A DNA stretch of 9,721 bases, taken from Candidatus Altarchaeales archaeon ex4484_96. Lineage in GTDB: Archaea > Altiarchaeota > Altiarchaeia > IMC4 > QMZM01. Position 1 is the stretch's first letter. Each line of letters begins with the position of its first letter. Shown in pieces: positions 1 through 6,692 of the stretch. A program made the translations under genes and the position numbers. The stretch covers positions 1-9,721 of the forward strand of contig NJDH01000027.1 in the NCBI GenBank assembly GCA_002254405.1. The letters run 5' to 3'. The notes below the pieces were generated by a model that saw nothing but the letters and a program-made list of their open reading frames with translations, had not been told where the DNA came from and ran no database searches.

Positions 1-876
1 ATTCACAGTGCCCTTGGATGTCTTTAAAACCCTGGTGGTTAAAAGAATATCCGAGTCGACGGAGTAACCAATCAACATAAGAAGGGATACCAGAGCAGCC
101 GGCTCAAGCAGAAGGTTTAAGGCGCTCATACCACCTAAAGCGAAAACAGCATCAAAGGATGCTGCCGCAATAATAGCAACCGACGGAATAAAATCCCGGA
201 ACACGAAAAAAACAACCGCGATAATCAGTATATAAGCAAACAAAACAGCATAAAGACCCTGCTCCCAGAATTTATCACCCAGTGTTTTACCTATGCTCTC
301 CATCCTGTAGTTTTTGCTCTTAAGCTCAACGCTTGCTCCCTCATCAAGATAAAACTCCAGCGCACGCTTCAGCTCCTCTGCGTCAATATCCAGGGCCTTC
401 ACAACCAACACGGATTCATTATCAATAAATGATATATCAGAGCCCGCTATCCTGCTGCTTATTTTCTCCTGTATGTCGGGTTTGGGCTCGGTTTCGAGTT
501 TAATCCGGGCGACATCAATGCTTCTTAACTCCCCCAAGTTTTTTTCGAGGAGTATTCTGGTATCCTCCTCATCCAATACTGTGGTTGTGCTTATTGTTAT
601 CTTGTGGTTGTCGCTTCCAAGCTGGGCTCCCAGATAGATTTCCAGGTTTTCAGCCCCCATCCCTGTGAGCTCGGATTCGATAGATTTAAGCGTTTGCGGT
701 TTAATCTCCTCTCTTAAGGTAATCTCGATCCAGCTCCCCCCGGCGAAATCAAGACCCTGGGGTATTCCGTTTACTGCAATAAGAAGAGCCATAAAAATTG
801 CGAGAGCTATCGGGAGAACCATTAGTTTCTTGTAGGAGAATCTATTAATCATCTGACTGTACATGTCGTCGAACAT
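1..876 (-). CDS. secF: Protein-export membrane protein SecF (5' part; 3' end beyond left edge)
   Basis: SecF pairs with SecD in the membrane and helps the Sec translocon move proteins outward, probably using ion gradients. The 292 visible codons are read from an ATG at 876 with no internal stop. An N-terminal membrane segment (about residues 18-36) is followed by the family signature GLDFAGG, then an external P1 domain to about residue 200. Next come hydrophobic segments starting at about residue 207 and the conserved DSDILLTTRV stretch near the window edge. The last membrane segments lie outside the window. In archaea secD usually follows secF, so secD is expected to the left (inference). 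A TATA-like box centred near 904 lies 28 nt before the ATG, which fits a leaderless transcript. The gene diverges from coaD. Family assignment is secure; the exact start is likely but not proven. Confidence 0.93.
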   Translation of the reverse strand, partial: MFDDMYSQMINRFSYKKLMVLPIALAIFMALLIAVNGIPQGLDFAGGSWIEITLREEIKPQTLKSIESELTGMGAENLEIYLGAQLGSDNHKITISTTTVLDEEDTRILLEKNLGELRSIDVARIKLETEPKPDIQEKISSRIAGSDISFIDNESVLVVKALDIDAEELKRALEFYLDEGASVELKSKNYRMESIGKTLGDKFWEQGLYAVLFAYILIIAVVFFVFRDFIPSVAIIAAASFDAVFALGGMSALNLLLEPAALVSLLMLIGYSVDSDILLTTRVLKTSKGTVN

Positions 877-899
877 GTTTTAATACTATAAATAAACCC

Positions 900-940
900 T
901 TATATATGCTTAATAATTACTTTATTGATGGCATATATAA
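900..940. repeat. Perfect 10-bp inverted repeat of two TATA-like boxes between secF and coaD
   Basis: The arms are TTATATATGC at 900-909 and GCATATATAA at 931-940, separated by 21 bp, with centres 31 bp apart (about three helical turns). Each arm resembles an archaeal TATA box and can be read on either strand. Left arm read leftward predicts a start near 877 and a leaderless secF; left arm read rightward predicts a start near 929 (coaD ATG at 928). Right arm read rightward predicts a start near 962, giving an 11-nt leader before the ATG at 973. The arms could be two promoters, or an operator for a dimeric regulator. The repeat itself is certain; the role is inferred. Confidence 0.7.
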
Positions 941-972
941 CCCGCGGCTTCTATTTGTTTACTGACGGTAAA

Positions 973-1437
973 ATGTATGCGAGGGTCGTTGTGGGCGGAA
1001 CCTTCAACAGGTTGCATAAAGGGCATAAACAGATACTTCAAGCTGCTTTCGAGATAGGGCGTTCTGTTGTTATCGGATTAACCTCCGACGAGTTTGCCTC
1101 CCGTTTCCGCGTGCTGGAAACCAAACCCTATCGCCAGCGGGAGAAACAGATTAATGATTACATTAAACAACAAGGGAAAGGCAAACCCTGTACCATAATC
1201 CAGATAGACGACTCCTATGGTATAACAACCCTTGACCCCGAGATAGATTGTATCGTGGTATCCGAGGAAACCCTATTACGGGCCGAGGAAATCAACGCAA
1301 TCAGGTTCAAAAAAGAGCTTAGCAGGATAAGCATTCATGTAATACCCATCGTTTTAGCGGATGACAGAAAACCCATATCCGGTGAGCGCATAAGCAGGGG
1401 CGAAATAAACGAGGACGGTAGGGTTATCGTAAAATGA
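973..1437 (+). CDS. coaD: Archaeal phosphopantetheine adenylyltransferase (PPAT)
   Basis: Transfers AMP from ATP to 4'-phosphopantetheine to make dephospho-CoA, the penultimate step of coenzyme A synthesis, in the cytoplasm. The 154-residue protein is a HIGH-type nucleotidyltransferase: VVVGGTFNRLHKGHK (residues 5-19) holds the GGTF and HxGH ATP-binding motifs. The C-terminal SGERISRGEINEDG (136-149) matches the archaeal PPAT version of the second nucleotide-binding loop. I chose the ATG at 973 because family members begin a few residues before the first beta strand. In-frame starts at 925 (TTG) and 928 (ATG) would add 15-16 residues (ITRGFYLFTDGK and neighbours) with no family support, though a TATA-like box suits the ATG at 928. 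The stop overlaps the start of coaB (ATGA), so the two are probably cotranslated. Archaeal PPAT is only distantly related to bacterial CoaD. Confidence 0.92.
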   Translation: MYARVVVGGTFNRLHKGHKQILQAAFEIGRSVVIGLTSDEFASRFRVLETKPYRQREKQINDYIKQQGKGKPCTIIQIDDSYGITTLDPEIDCIVVSEETLLRAEEINAIRFKKELSRISIHVIPIVLADDRKPISGERISRGEINEDGRVIVK

Positions 1438-2078
1438 AGGTTCTATTAACTCTCGGAACGACACAGGAGCCCATAGACCCTGTGAGATACATTACAACCG
1501 CAAGCTCTGGGAGGATGGGGCAGGCGATGGCTGAGGAGGCCCTGAAAAGAGGATATGATGTGTCGATTGTGGCTGGTGTAACCGGGCTTACACTCCCTTC
1601 GAAGGCGCAGATACACAGGGTCCAAACAACCAAGCAGATGATAATCAAATCACTTGAGGAGATAGCGAAAGGCTATGATATTCTGATATCAACAGCCGCT
1701 ATCGCTGACTATAGCCCAACCGCAAGAGAGGAAAAAATCAAGTCCACCAACAAGACCCTCGTCCTCAAGCTGAAACCCAACCCAAAGCTGACGAGAATAG
1801 TGAAAGAAAAATACAGGCGTGTCTATGTTGTAGCATTTAAGGCAGAATACGGCCTGCCTAAGGCGGAGCTTATGCGGGCTGCATACAATAAACTCAGAGA
1901 CGAGAATCTTGATGTTGTAGTAGGCAATGATATCAAAAAACACCAGATGGGTTCCCAAAAAAACGAGGTTGTGGTGTTAAACAAAAACGGAGAGTATGTT
2001 TTCATACCCCCTGCGGGGAAAAAAAAGATTGCAACAAGGATATGGGATATAATAGATTCAACGTATAGTAAAGATTAA
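1434..2078 (+). CDS. coaB: Stand-alone phosphopantothenoylcysteine synthetase (CoaB/DFP domain only)
   Basis: Joins 4'-phosphopantothenate to cysteine by way of a nucleotidyl intermediate (CTP in E. coli). It has 214 residues, so it is the CoaB half alone; in most bacteria and many archaea it is fused behind the flavin decarboxylase CoaC, and no CoaC is in the window. Visible motifs: EPIDPVRYI with Arg18 (E. coli Dfp Arg206), SSGRMG (24-29), the AAIADYSP strand (88-95), EKIK with Lys101 (E. coli Lys289) and VVVGNDIKK near the C-terminus. The position of the catalytic Asn210 of E. coli (DPVRYISN) is Thr22 here (DPVRYITT). That numbering is from memory. The start overlaps the coaD stop by 2 nt, and both enzymes serve CoA synthesis. 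Family placement is firm; activity is less sure because of the missing Asn. Confidence 0.88.
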   Translation: MKVLLTLGTTQEPIDPVRYITTASSGRMGQAMAEEALKRGYDVSIVAGVTGLTLPSKAQIHRVQTTKQMIIKSLEEIAKGYDILISTAAIADYSPTAREEKIKSTNKTLVLKLKPNPKLTRIVKEKYRRVYVVAFKAEYGLPKAELMRAAYNKLRDENLDVVVGNDIKKHQMGSQKNEVVVLNKNGEYVFIPPAGKKKIATRIWDIIDSTYSKD

Positions 2079-2104
2079 ATAGCATTCAATTAAATTAATT
2101 AACG

Positions 2105-4450
2105 ATGTGCGCGAAAAAAAACCATAAAACTGTATTTGTGGTTGTGTTATTTCTTTTGTTACTCAGCTTTGATGTTTTCGCATTAGATGAGAACAAGATG
2201 AGGGAGTTAGCTCAGCTATACTATGAGGAGGCGTCAGCCCAGTATTATCTAAACAACTGCAGGAGCGCTATCTCAAATGCCAACAGAAGCCGTTCGCTCT
2301 ATAGTCAGCTGGGGGAGCAGGATAAGGTGGTTGAGGCAAGCCTTTTAATATCAAAAATAAACGACTGCCTGATGAGCGAAGGAGACAGCTTCTATGTGGA
2401 TGCAGTGCAATCATACAACGACGGGAACATATTTTTTGATACTGAACGATTTGATGATGCTAAAATAAAATACCAGGATGCCAAAACAAATGTATTGGAG
2501 GCGAATATCAGCTACTTTATGATGGAGCCCTCTGATGATGCCTCCCTGGTTAAGGTGAACGAACTCTATGAGACTATTCTCGCCCAGATACGTCTTATTG
2601 AATTAAATAAGGCAGACGATTATTATATCCAAGCGAATCGATACTACTTTGATTACGATGACATGGGCTACACTTACCCGCAGTATGCGAGGGTTAAGGA
2701 ATACGCTGAAGACGCTCTTGAAGTGTATGTGAGATACAATGATTCCGATGGAATGTATAAGGCCCAGAAGATGCTTGACCGGGTCGTCAGCGACATAGAA
2801 GAGATTAGAATATATGCTGAAGGCCAGAAAGAGATGGCCAGAGACTCATACGACGATGAAGACTATATCACGGCATTAAACCATTACCTGAAAGCCAAAG
2901 ACGCTTACACCATGATAGAAAGCGTGGGTGATATAGCCTACTGTGAGCGCCAGATTGAGATAGTCATAGAGCTTATCGAGGCAAGCGAAGCCCAAATGCG
3001 CGCTAGTGCAGAGCAGTATTATGGGGATGCTGAGAAAGCCTATCTCGGGCATGAATACACGGAGGCATTAACCAACCTAAACAAATCCAAGGCAATATAC
3101 GTCATCATGAGGGATATGGCTAGGGCGCGTAAAAATCCATTGAAGGAGAGTGAATTCCAGAGTCTTATTGATGAATGCAATAAATTCTATTCCCAAGTAT
3201 ATTCCGAGGTACTGAATCAGGACGTATACAATGAAGCCGGAGCACAATATGATGAAGCATTCGACAAATACAAGGAAGGCAAATACGAGGGAGCTCTTGT
3301 TTTAGTAACCGAGGCCTGGATTAAATATAAACAAATATCATCCTATGGTGGGATGAGCAACTGCGAGAGGCTTAATGAGAGCATAGCCGACAGGTTCACC
3401 CAGATGAGGGAGGCTGAAAAGCACTATAACATATCGCTATCATCCTATGAGGTGGCTTTTTTCGAGAACGCGACCTATCACGCTAATGAATCGCTTACAA
3501 TCTATAAGGAAATCAAACGGGAAAACGAGACTGAACTGGTAACGAAGCTGATAACCAAAATAAACGAAGGCATACATAAAAAAAATACAGCAGACCAGTA
3601 TTACCGGCTAGCCTTAGACTACAACAAAGTAGACCAGCTGGATGACGCTGAAACAAATGCCAAAAGAGCCTATGATTTATACTATGAGGTGAACTGGGGG
3701 CTGGGAATAAACCAATCCACCATATTACTTGACAGTATAAGAGAGAAAAAAGGCATGTTCCGCCCCATTGAAGCGCTCAGGTTGTTTGTTCCAATCATCA
3801 TAGCAGTTGTTATCGTGGTTATTGGAATAAGATGGTACCATGAGAGAGAGCAGATGAGATTTGAGGTTAAAGAAAGAGAAAGACTAAAAAAGCACCAAGA
3901 AAAAGAAAAGAAGCTCAGAAGAGAACAAAAGGTTGAAGATGAACGCAAAAGACGGCGGGAAATGGTTGAGGAAGAAAGAAAAACACACCCTGCACCAGAA
4001 CGAGATAAAACCGAACATGAAGATAGGCCATTGTTTAGAATCAAAGAACCCAAGGAGCCCGCACCCGTTGTGGAAGATAAGCCAGTGGCAGAAGATATTT
4101 CAGCCAGGGAAAAATACGCTCTCGACGAGATAAGCAGAGAGGAGTTTCTCAGGATGCAGTCGGGTGAGGATGTAACGACCCGAGAGAGCGCAGTAGCAGC
4201 CGAAAGAAAGAAACTGAAAAGGGAGCCTGAAGATAAAAGCTCCATCGGTTTAGAGAGAGAGAAAATCTCGGAAAAAGATACAATAATGAAAGAAGCGCTG
4301 AAGGAGGAGAGAAAAAAGCTCAGTGAGCTGGAAGAACAAAACGAATTAAACGAGGATCATATCGAGAATCAGATAAAGCAAATAAAAGACTCCTTCAGCA
4401 AGGTAGATAAAGAGAAGAAAGATGTATCAGGAGATTCTGAAGATAAGTAA
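2105..4450 (+). CDS. Secreted, membrane-anchored helical-repeat protein with cytoplasmic coiled-coil tail ('stalk protein 1')
   Basis: Function unknown; 781 residues. Residues 1-26 look like a Sec signal peptide (basic start, a VVVLFLLLL core, cleavage after VFA). Residues 32-549 form eight related helical units of 56-78 residues, each with an AxxYY-type helix, a second helix of the DxxxAxxxxxxAxxxY type and often a third helix rich in Leu/Ile, like TPR hairpins plus an extra helix. One membrane segment follows (about 558-576, LFVPIIIAVVIVVIGI), then RWYHERE, so the repeats should be outside. The 205-residue tail is very rich in Lys, Glu and Arg, is predicted coiled coil, and holds a SHOCT-like motif at 667-686. 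Ten N-glycosylation sequons lie outside and none in the tail. It follows coaB by 26 bp; a weak box (GATTAAATAG, 2072-2081) could give a leaderless mRNA. The end overlaps glyS by 29 nt. Adhesin, sensor or scaffold are all possible. Confidence 0.85.
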   Translation: MCAKKNHKTVFVVVLFLLLLSFDVFALDENKMRELAQLYYEEASAQYYLNNCRSAISNANRSRSLYSQLGEQDKVVEASLLISKINDCLMSEGDSFYVDAVQSYNDGNIFFDTERFDDAKIKYQDAKTNVLEANISYFMMEPSDDASLVKVNELYETILAQIRLIELNKADDYYIQANRYYFDYDDMGYTYPQYARVKEYAEDALEVYVRYNDSDGMYKAQKMLDRVVSDIEEIRIYAEGQKEMARDSYDDEDYITALNHYLKAKDAYTMIESVGDIAYCERQIEIVIELIEASEAQMRASAEQYYGDAEKAYLGHEYTEALTNLNKSKAIYVIMRDMARARKNPLKESEFQSLIDECNKFYSQVYSEVLNQDVYNEAGAQYDEAFDKYKEGKYEGALVLVTEAWIKYKQISSYGGMSNCERLNESIADRFTQMREAEKHYNISLSSYEVAFFENATYHANESLTIYKEIKRENETELVTKLITKINEGIHKKNTADQYYRLALDYNKVDQLDDAETNAKRAYDLYYEVNWGLGINQSTILLDSIREKKGMFRPIEALRLFVPIIIAVVIVVIGIRWYHEREQMRFEVKERERLKKHQEKEKKLRREQKVEDERKRRREMVEEERKTHPAPERDKTEHEDRPLFRIKEPKEPAPVVEDKPVAEDISAREKYALDEISREEFLRMQSGEDVTTRESAVAAERKKLKREPEDKSSIGLEREKISEKDTIMKEALKEERKKLSELEEQNELNEDHIENQIKQIKDSFSKVDKEKKDVSGDSEDK
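2198..3751 (+). other. Array of eight TPR-like three-helix protein repeats
   Basis: By eye the ectodomain of stalk protein 1 divides into units at residues 32-89, 90-165, 166-234, 235-291, 292-369, 370-434, 435-490 and 491-549. Each starts with a helix carrying Ala/Tyr pairs (such as AQLYYEEA, AEKHYNIS, ADQYYRLA). A turn with Asp/Gly/Asn comes next, then a helix ending in Ala-x-x-x-Tyr (such as AKDAYTM, SLTIYKE, AYDLYYE), then usually a third Leu/Ile helix. The two-helix core resembles TPR, but the Tyr-rich pattern and the extra helix differ from the 34-residue consensus. Unit borders are approximate. Confidence 0.7.
4103..4162 (+). other. SHOCT-like short motif in the cytoplasmic tail of stalk protein 1
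   Basis: Residues 667-686 read AREKYALDEISREEFLRMQS. This resembles the SHOCT motif pattern (a Tyr-Ala helix, Gly/Asp-Glu-Ile, Ser/Thr-x-Glu-Glu-Phe), a small helical hairpin often found at ends of membrane or secreted prokaryotic proteins and thought to mediate oligomerisation. The match is made by eye and the usual Gly is Asp here, so it is a suggestion. Confidence 0.45.
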
Positions 4451-5855
4451 AAGAAGGGGATTAATGTATCCCTCCTTTGAAATCTATGGAGGGCTATCGG
4501 GTTTCTACGACTACGGGCCCGTTGGCAGCCGGATTAAACAAAACATCGAAAACCTGATACGGGAGTATTATGTGCTGGATGAGGAATTCATGGAGGTTGA
4601 GTGCCCTATTTTATCCCCCCAGGATGTCTGGGTTGCATCAGGTCATCTGGATAATTTCACCGATAAACTAACGGAGTGCGTTAAATGCGGTGAACCCTAC
4701 CGGGCGGATCATCTGGTAGAGGATAAGCTCGGAGTCGGCTGCGATCATATGAGCGTCACCCAATTAAATGATAACATAATCAAATACAAAATCAGCTGCC
4801 CTAAATGCGGCGGCAGATTAGATAAAGTATACGATTATAACCTGATGTTCAAGACCTATGTCGGGCCCGGGAAATACAAGGTATGCTCTTATCTTCGACC
4901 CGAAACCGCCCAGTCAACCTATCTCTCCTTTAAACGATACTGGGAGGTGGGAAGGAAAAAGCTGCCTTTTGGGGTGCTGCAGATAGGGCGTTCATTCAGA
5001 AACGAGATTTCCCCCCGCAAGGGGATGGTGAGGTTGAGGGAGTTCAATCAGGCTGAAATCCAGGTTTTCGTCGACCCCGAGGCCAAGAATGCGCCCCGCT
5101 TTGACGAGCTATCGTCCATGGAGGTTGATGTGCTGGATGGTGAAGACAAGGAGCATCAGACTACATTATCAGGGGCAATGGATGGGGGCTTAATCGATAA
5201 CCAGCTGATAGCTTATTTTCTAGGTAAATCCGTTAAACTTTTTAAGGAGATGGGGATAAACCCCGACGCATTAAGGCTCAGACAGCATAAAGACGATGAG
5301 AGGGCGTTTTATTCATCCGATACGTGGGACATCGAATACCTGAGCCCGTCTCTGGGACGGATTGAGCTGGTTGGCGTATCCGATAGAACAGATTACGACC
5401 TGACACAGCATAGCAAACTATCCGGGGCGAACATGCAGGTGAGCCTGGACGGGAGAAAATTCACCCCCCACGTTATTGAGATAGCCTACGGGATAGACAG
5501 GCCCTTTTATTGTGTCATCGAGTCCGCTTTCCACCAGGATGATAAAAGAACATATTTTTCTTTCCCCCCGAAAACCGCCCCTTATACTGCGGCAGTATAT
5601 CCCCTGGTCAGGAAAGACAATATACCCGAGAAGGCCAGGGAGGTATACGATAATCTCAGAGAAAAAGGCGTCATGGCATTATATGACCGCACAGGAAGCA
5701 TAGGGAAAAGATATGCGAGAGCCGATGAAATCGGAGTACCCTACTGCATCACGGTAGACTATGACAGCCTCAAAGACGACACGGTGACCATAAGATTCAG
5801 GGACAGCATGCAACAGGAGCGGGTTAAGATAAAAGAAATACCCTCCAAGTTCTAG
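4422..5855 (+). CDS. glyS: Glycyl-tRNA synthetase, archaeal/eukaryotic dimeric type
   Basis: Charges tRNA-Gly with glycine. The 477-residue class II enzyme starts with the family opening (ILKISKRRG, then EIYGGLSGFYDYGPVG). A CxxC/CxxC pair (Cys86/89 and Cys126/129) probably binds zinc in the archaeal insert. PETAQ (160-164), motif 2 (GRSFRNEISPRKG, Arg193), AEI with Glu212, and motif 3 (VIEIAYGIDR, 351-360) follow. The C-terminal anticodon-binding domain starts near TAPYTAAVYPLV and includes DRTGSIGKRYARADEIG. The usual VIEPS of the glycine pocket is VIEIA, putting Ala355 at the normal Ser, and PETAQG is PETAQS. I chose the ATG at 4422 over 4464 because the first helix is conserved. This start lies inside the end of the stalk gene in another frame (29-nt overlap), implying coupling or a promoter inside that gene. 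The stop shares CTAG with scpA. Confidence 0.95.
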   Translation: MYQEILKISKRRGLMYPSFEIYGGLSGFYDYGPVGSRIKQNIENLIREYYVLDEEFMEVECPILSPQDVWVASGHLDNFTDKLTECVKCGEPYRADHLVEDKLGVGCDHMSVTQLNDNIIKYKISCPKCGGRLDKVYDYNLMFKTYVGPGKYKVCSYLRPETAQSTYLSFKRYWEVGRKKLPFGVLQIGRSFRNEISPRKGMVRLREFNQAEIQVFVDPEAKNAPRFDELSSMEVDVLDGEDKEHQTTLSGAMDGGLIDNQLIAYFLGKSVKLFKEMGINPDALRLRQHKDDERAFYSSDTWDIEYLSPSLGRIELVGVSDRTDYDLTQHSKLSGANMQVSLDGRKFTPHVIEIAYGIDRPFYCVIESAFHQDDKRTYFSFPPKTAPYTAAVYPLVRKDNIPEKAREVYDNLREKGVMALYDRTGSIGKRYARADEIGVPYCITVDYDSLKDDTVTIRFRDSMQQERVKIKEIPSKF

Positions 5856-6574
5856 GCTGCCTTGATGAATATCTCATCAAATAATTTCTCCTGTTTCAGT
5901 TTAACCTTCTGCTTGTTGGATAGATGCAGAAGAGATATGAGGGTTGATATTACTTCATCCCTGTTGTCTGTGATTTCAGAGAACAAGACCATGTTTTTAT
6001 TGGATAAGATATCCATAATCCGAAGGTATGTTTCCTCTATGATTTTGCCCATATCCCGGTTTATTTCAACCTCGATAATCTTCGTTTCTTTTTTGCTTAC
6101 CTTACGGTATTCCCTGATTTTCTTATCTTCCAGCACCTCCTGGATTGCTGATATGAGCTCGAAGGCAGTTACCTTCCTTTTCGGGACCCTCTTCGGTTTA
6201 ACGGCAAGTGATACAGCCTGCCAGTCAACCATTTCCGCGTTCATATCCTGATGGCCTTCGGCGAAAAGCTCAGGGTCGAAATCCGAAAATGATATGAAAT
6301 CTATTTCATCTACTTTATCATCCCTGTAGTCATCGGGGTTGAAGTTTATTGAAGCGATAATATCCGCTTTCATCCGAAGCAAAACAGAGCTGACGATTAT
6401 TACGTTAGCTGGTATCTTAAAATCGTCTTTATCCATCTCATCGACTCTCTTGGCGTACCGGCTTGCCAGATGAGCGATGTCGATGTCCCAGGGGTTCATC
6501 TGACTTATTATCTCATATATTATGTCTTTCCAGAACATATCCTTCATCATGTTATCGAATTCTGGGCCGTCCAT
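5852..6574 (-). CDS. scpA: Segregation and condensation protein A (kleisin, archaeal ScpA)
   Basis: The kleisin bridges the SMC head domains and closes the ring that compacts and helps segregate the chromosome. It has 240 residues. The N-terminal helical part has the family pattern: WKDIIYEII, then MNPWDIDIAHLASRY (usually DPWDIDI), then VIIVSSVLLRMKAD. The middle (about 80-135) is acidic and poorly conserved, as is usual for the linker. The C-terminal end (about 175-240, with DEVISTLISLLHLSNKQKVKL) fits the winged-helix domain. Many archaea place scpA beside smc; here neither smc nor scpB is in the window. The gene converges on glyS with overlapping stops, leaving no space for a terminator. 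It diverges from stalk protein 2, with a TATA-like box around 6608-6618 about 40 nt before the ATG. Start choice is reasonable; later Met codons at residues 9-10 would cut into the first helix. Confidence 0.9.
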   Translation of the reverse strand: MDGPEFDNMMKDMFWKDIIYEIISQMNPWDIDIAHLASRYAKRVDEMDKDDFKIPANVIIVSSVLLRMKADIIASINFNPDDYRDDKVDEIDFISFSDFDPELFAEGHQDMNAEMVDWQAVSLAVKPKRVPKRKVTAFELISAIQEVLEDKKIREYRKVSKKETKIIEVEINRDMGKIIEETYLRIMDILSNKNMVLFSEITDNRDEVISTLISLLHLSNKQKVKLKQEKLFDEIFIKAA

Positions 6575-6607
6575 TTTAAGGCGAAGGGTAAATATATTGT
6601 GCGATTA

Positions 6608-6618
6608 CCATTTAAATA
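6608..6618. promoter_or_regulatory. Shared near-symmetric TATA-like box between scpA and stalk protein 2
   Basis: The sequence CCATTTAAATA contains the palindrome ATTTAAAT (6610-6617). Read leftward it gives TATTTAAAT, predicting a start near 6588 and a leader of about 14 nt for scpA. Read rightward it gives TTTAAATA, predicting a start near 6640 and a leader of about 50 nt for the surface protein. A weaker rightward candidate is TATTTTT at 6639-6645. This 118-bp gap (6575-6692) holds no ORF or RNA that I can support. Confidence 0.5.
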
Positions 6619-6692
6619 CGTTTCTCTTTCTTTTGGCTATTTTTCAATAATCCATCCTAATCATAGATACAAAAAACAATCCCGTGAGAGCA

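Noticed and set aside
2095..2102. TTAATTAA palindrome before stalk protein 1
   Set aside because: Too short and AT-biased to claim as an operator in a 26-bp AT-rich gap.
3682..4245. Long minus-strand reading frame opposite stalk protein 1
   Set aside because: It is Ser/Leu-rich, the mirror of the Glu/Lys/Arg codons of the tail, straddles the membrane segment, and has no family pattern.
5862..6251. Plus-strand reading frame opposite scpA
   Set aside because: scpA on the other strand has clear family motifs over the same bases; this frame has none.
6621..6646. T-rich stretch as a rightward terminator
   Set aside because: No rightward gene ends upstream of it; glyS ends about 770 bp earlier with scpA in between. 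It is more likely AT-rich leader sequence.
6684..6692. GTG at 6684 as the start of stalk protein 2
   Set aside because: In frame and possible, but the GTGA at 6684-6687 sits at ribosome-binding-site spacing from the ATG at 6693, which gives a normal signal peptide.
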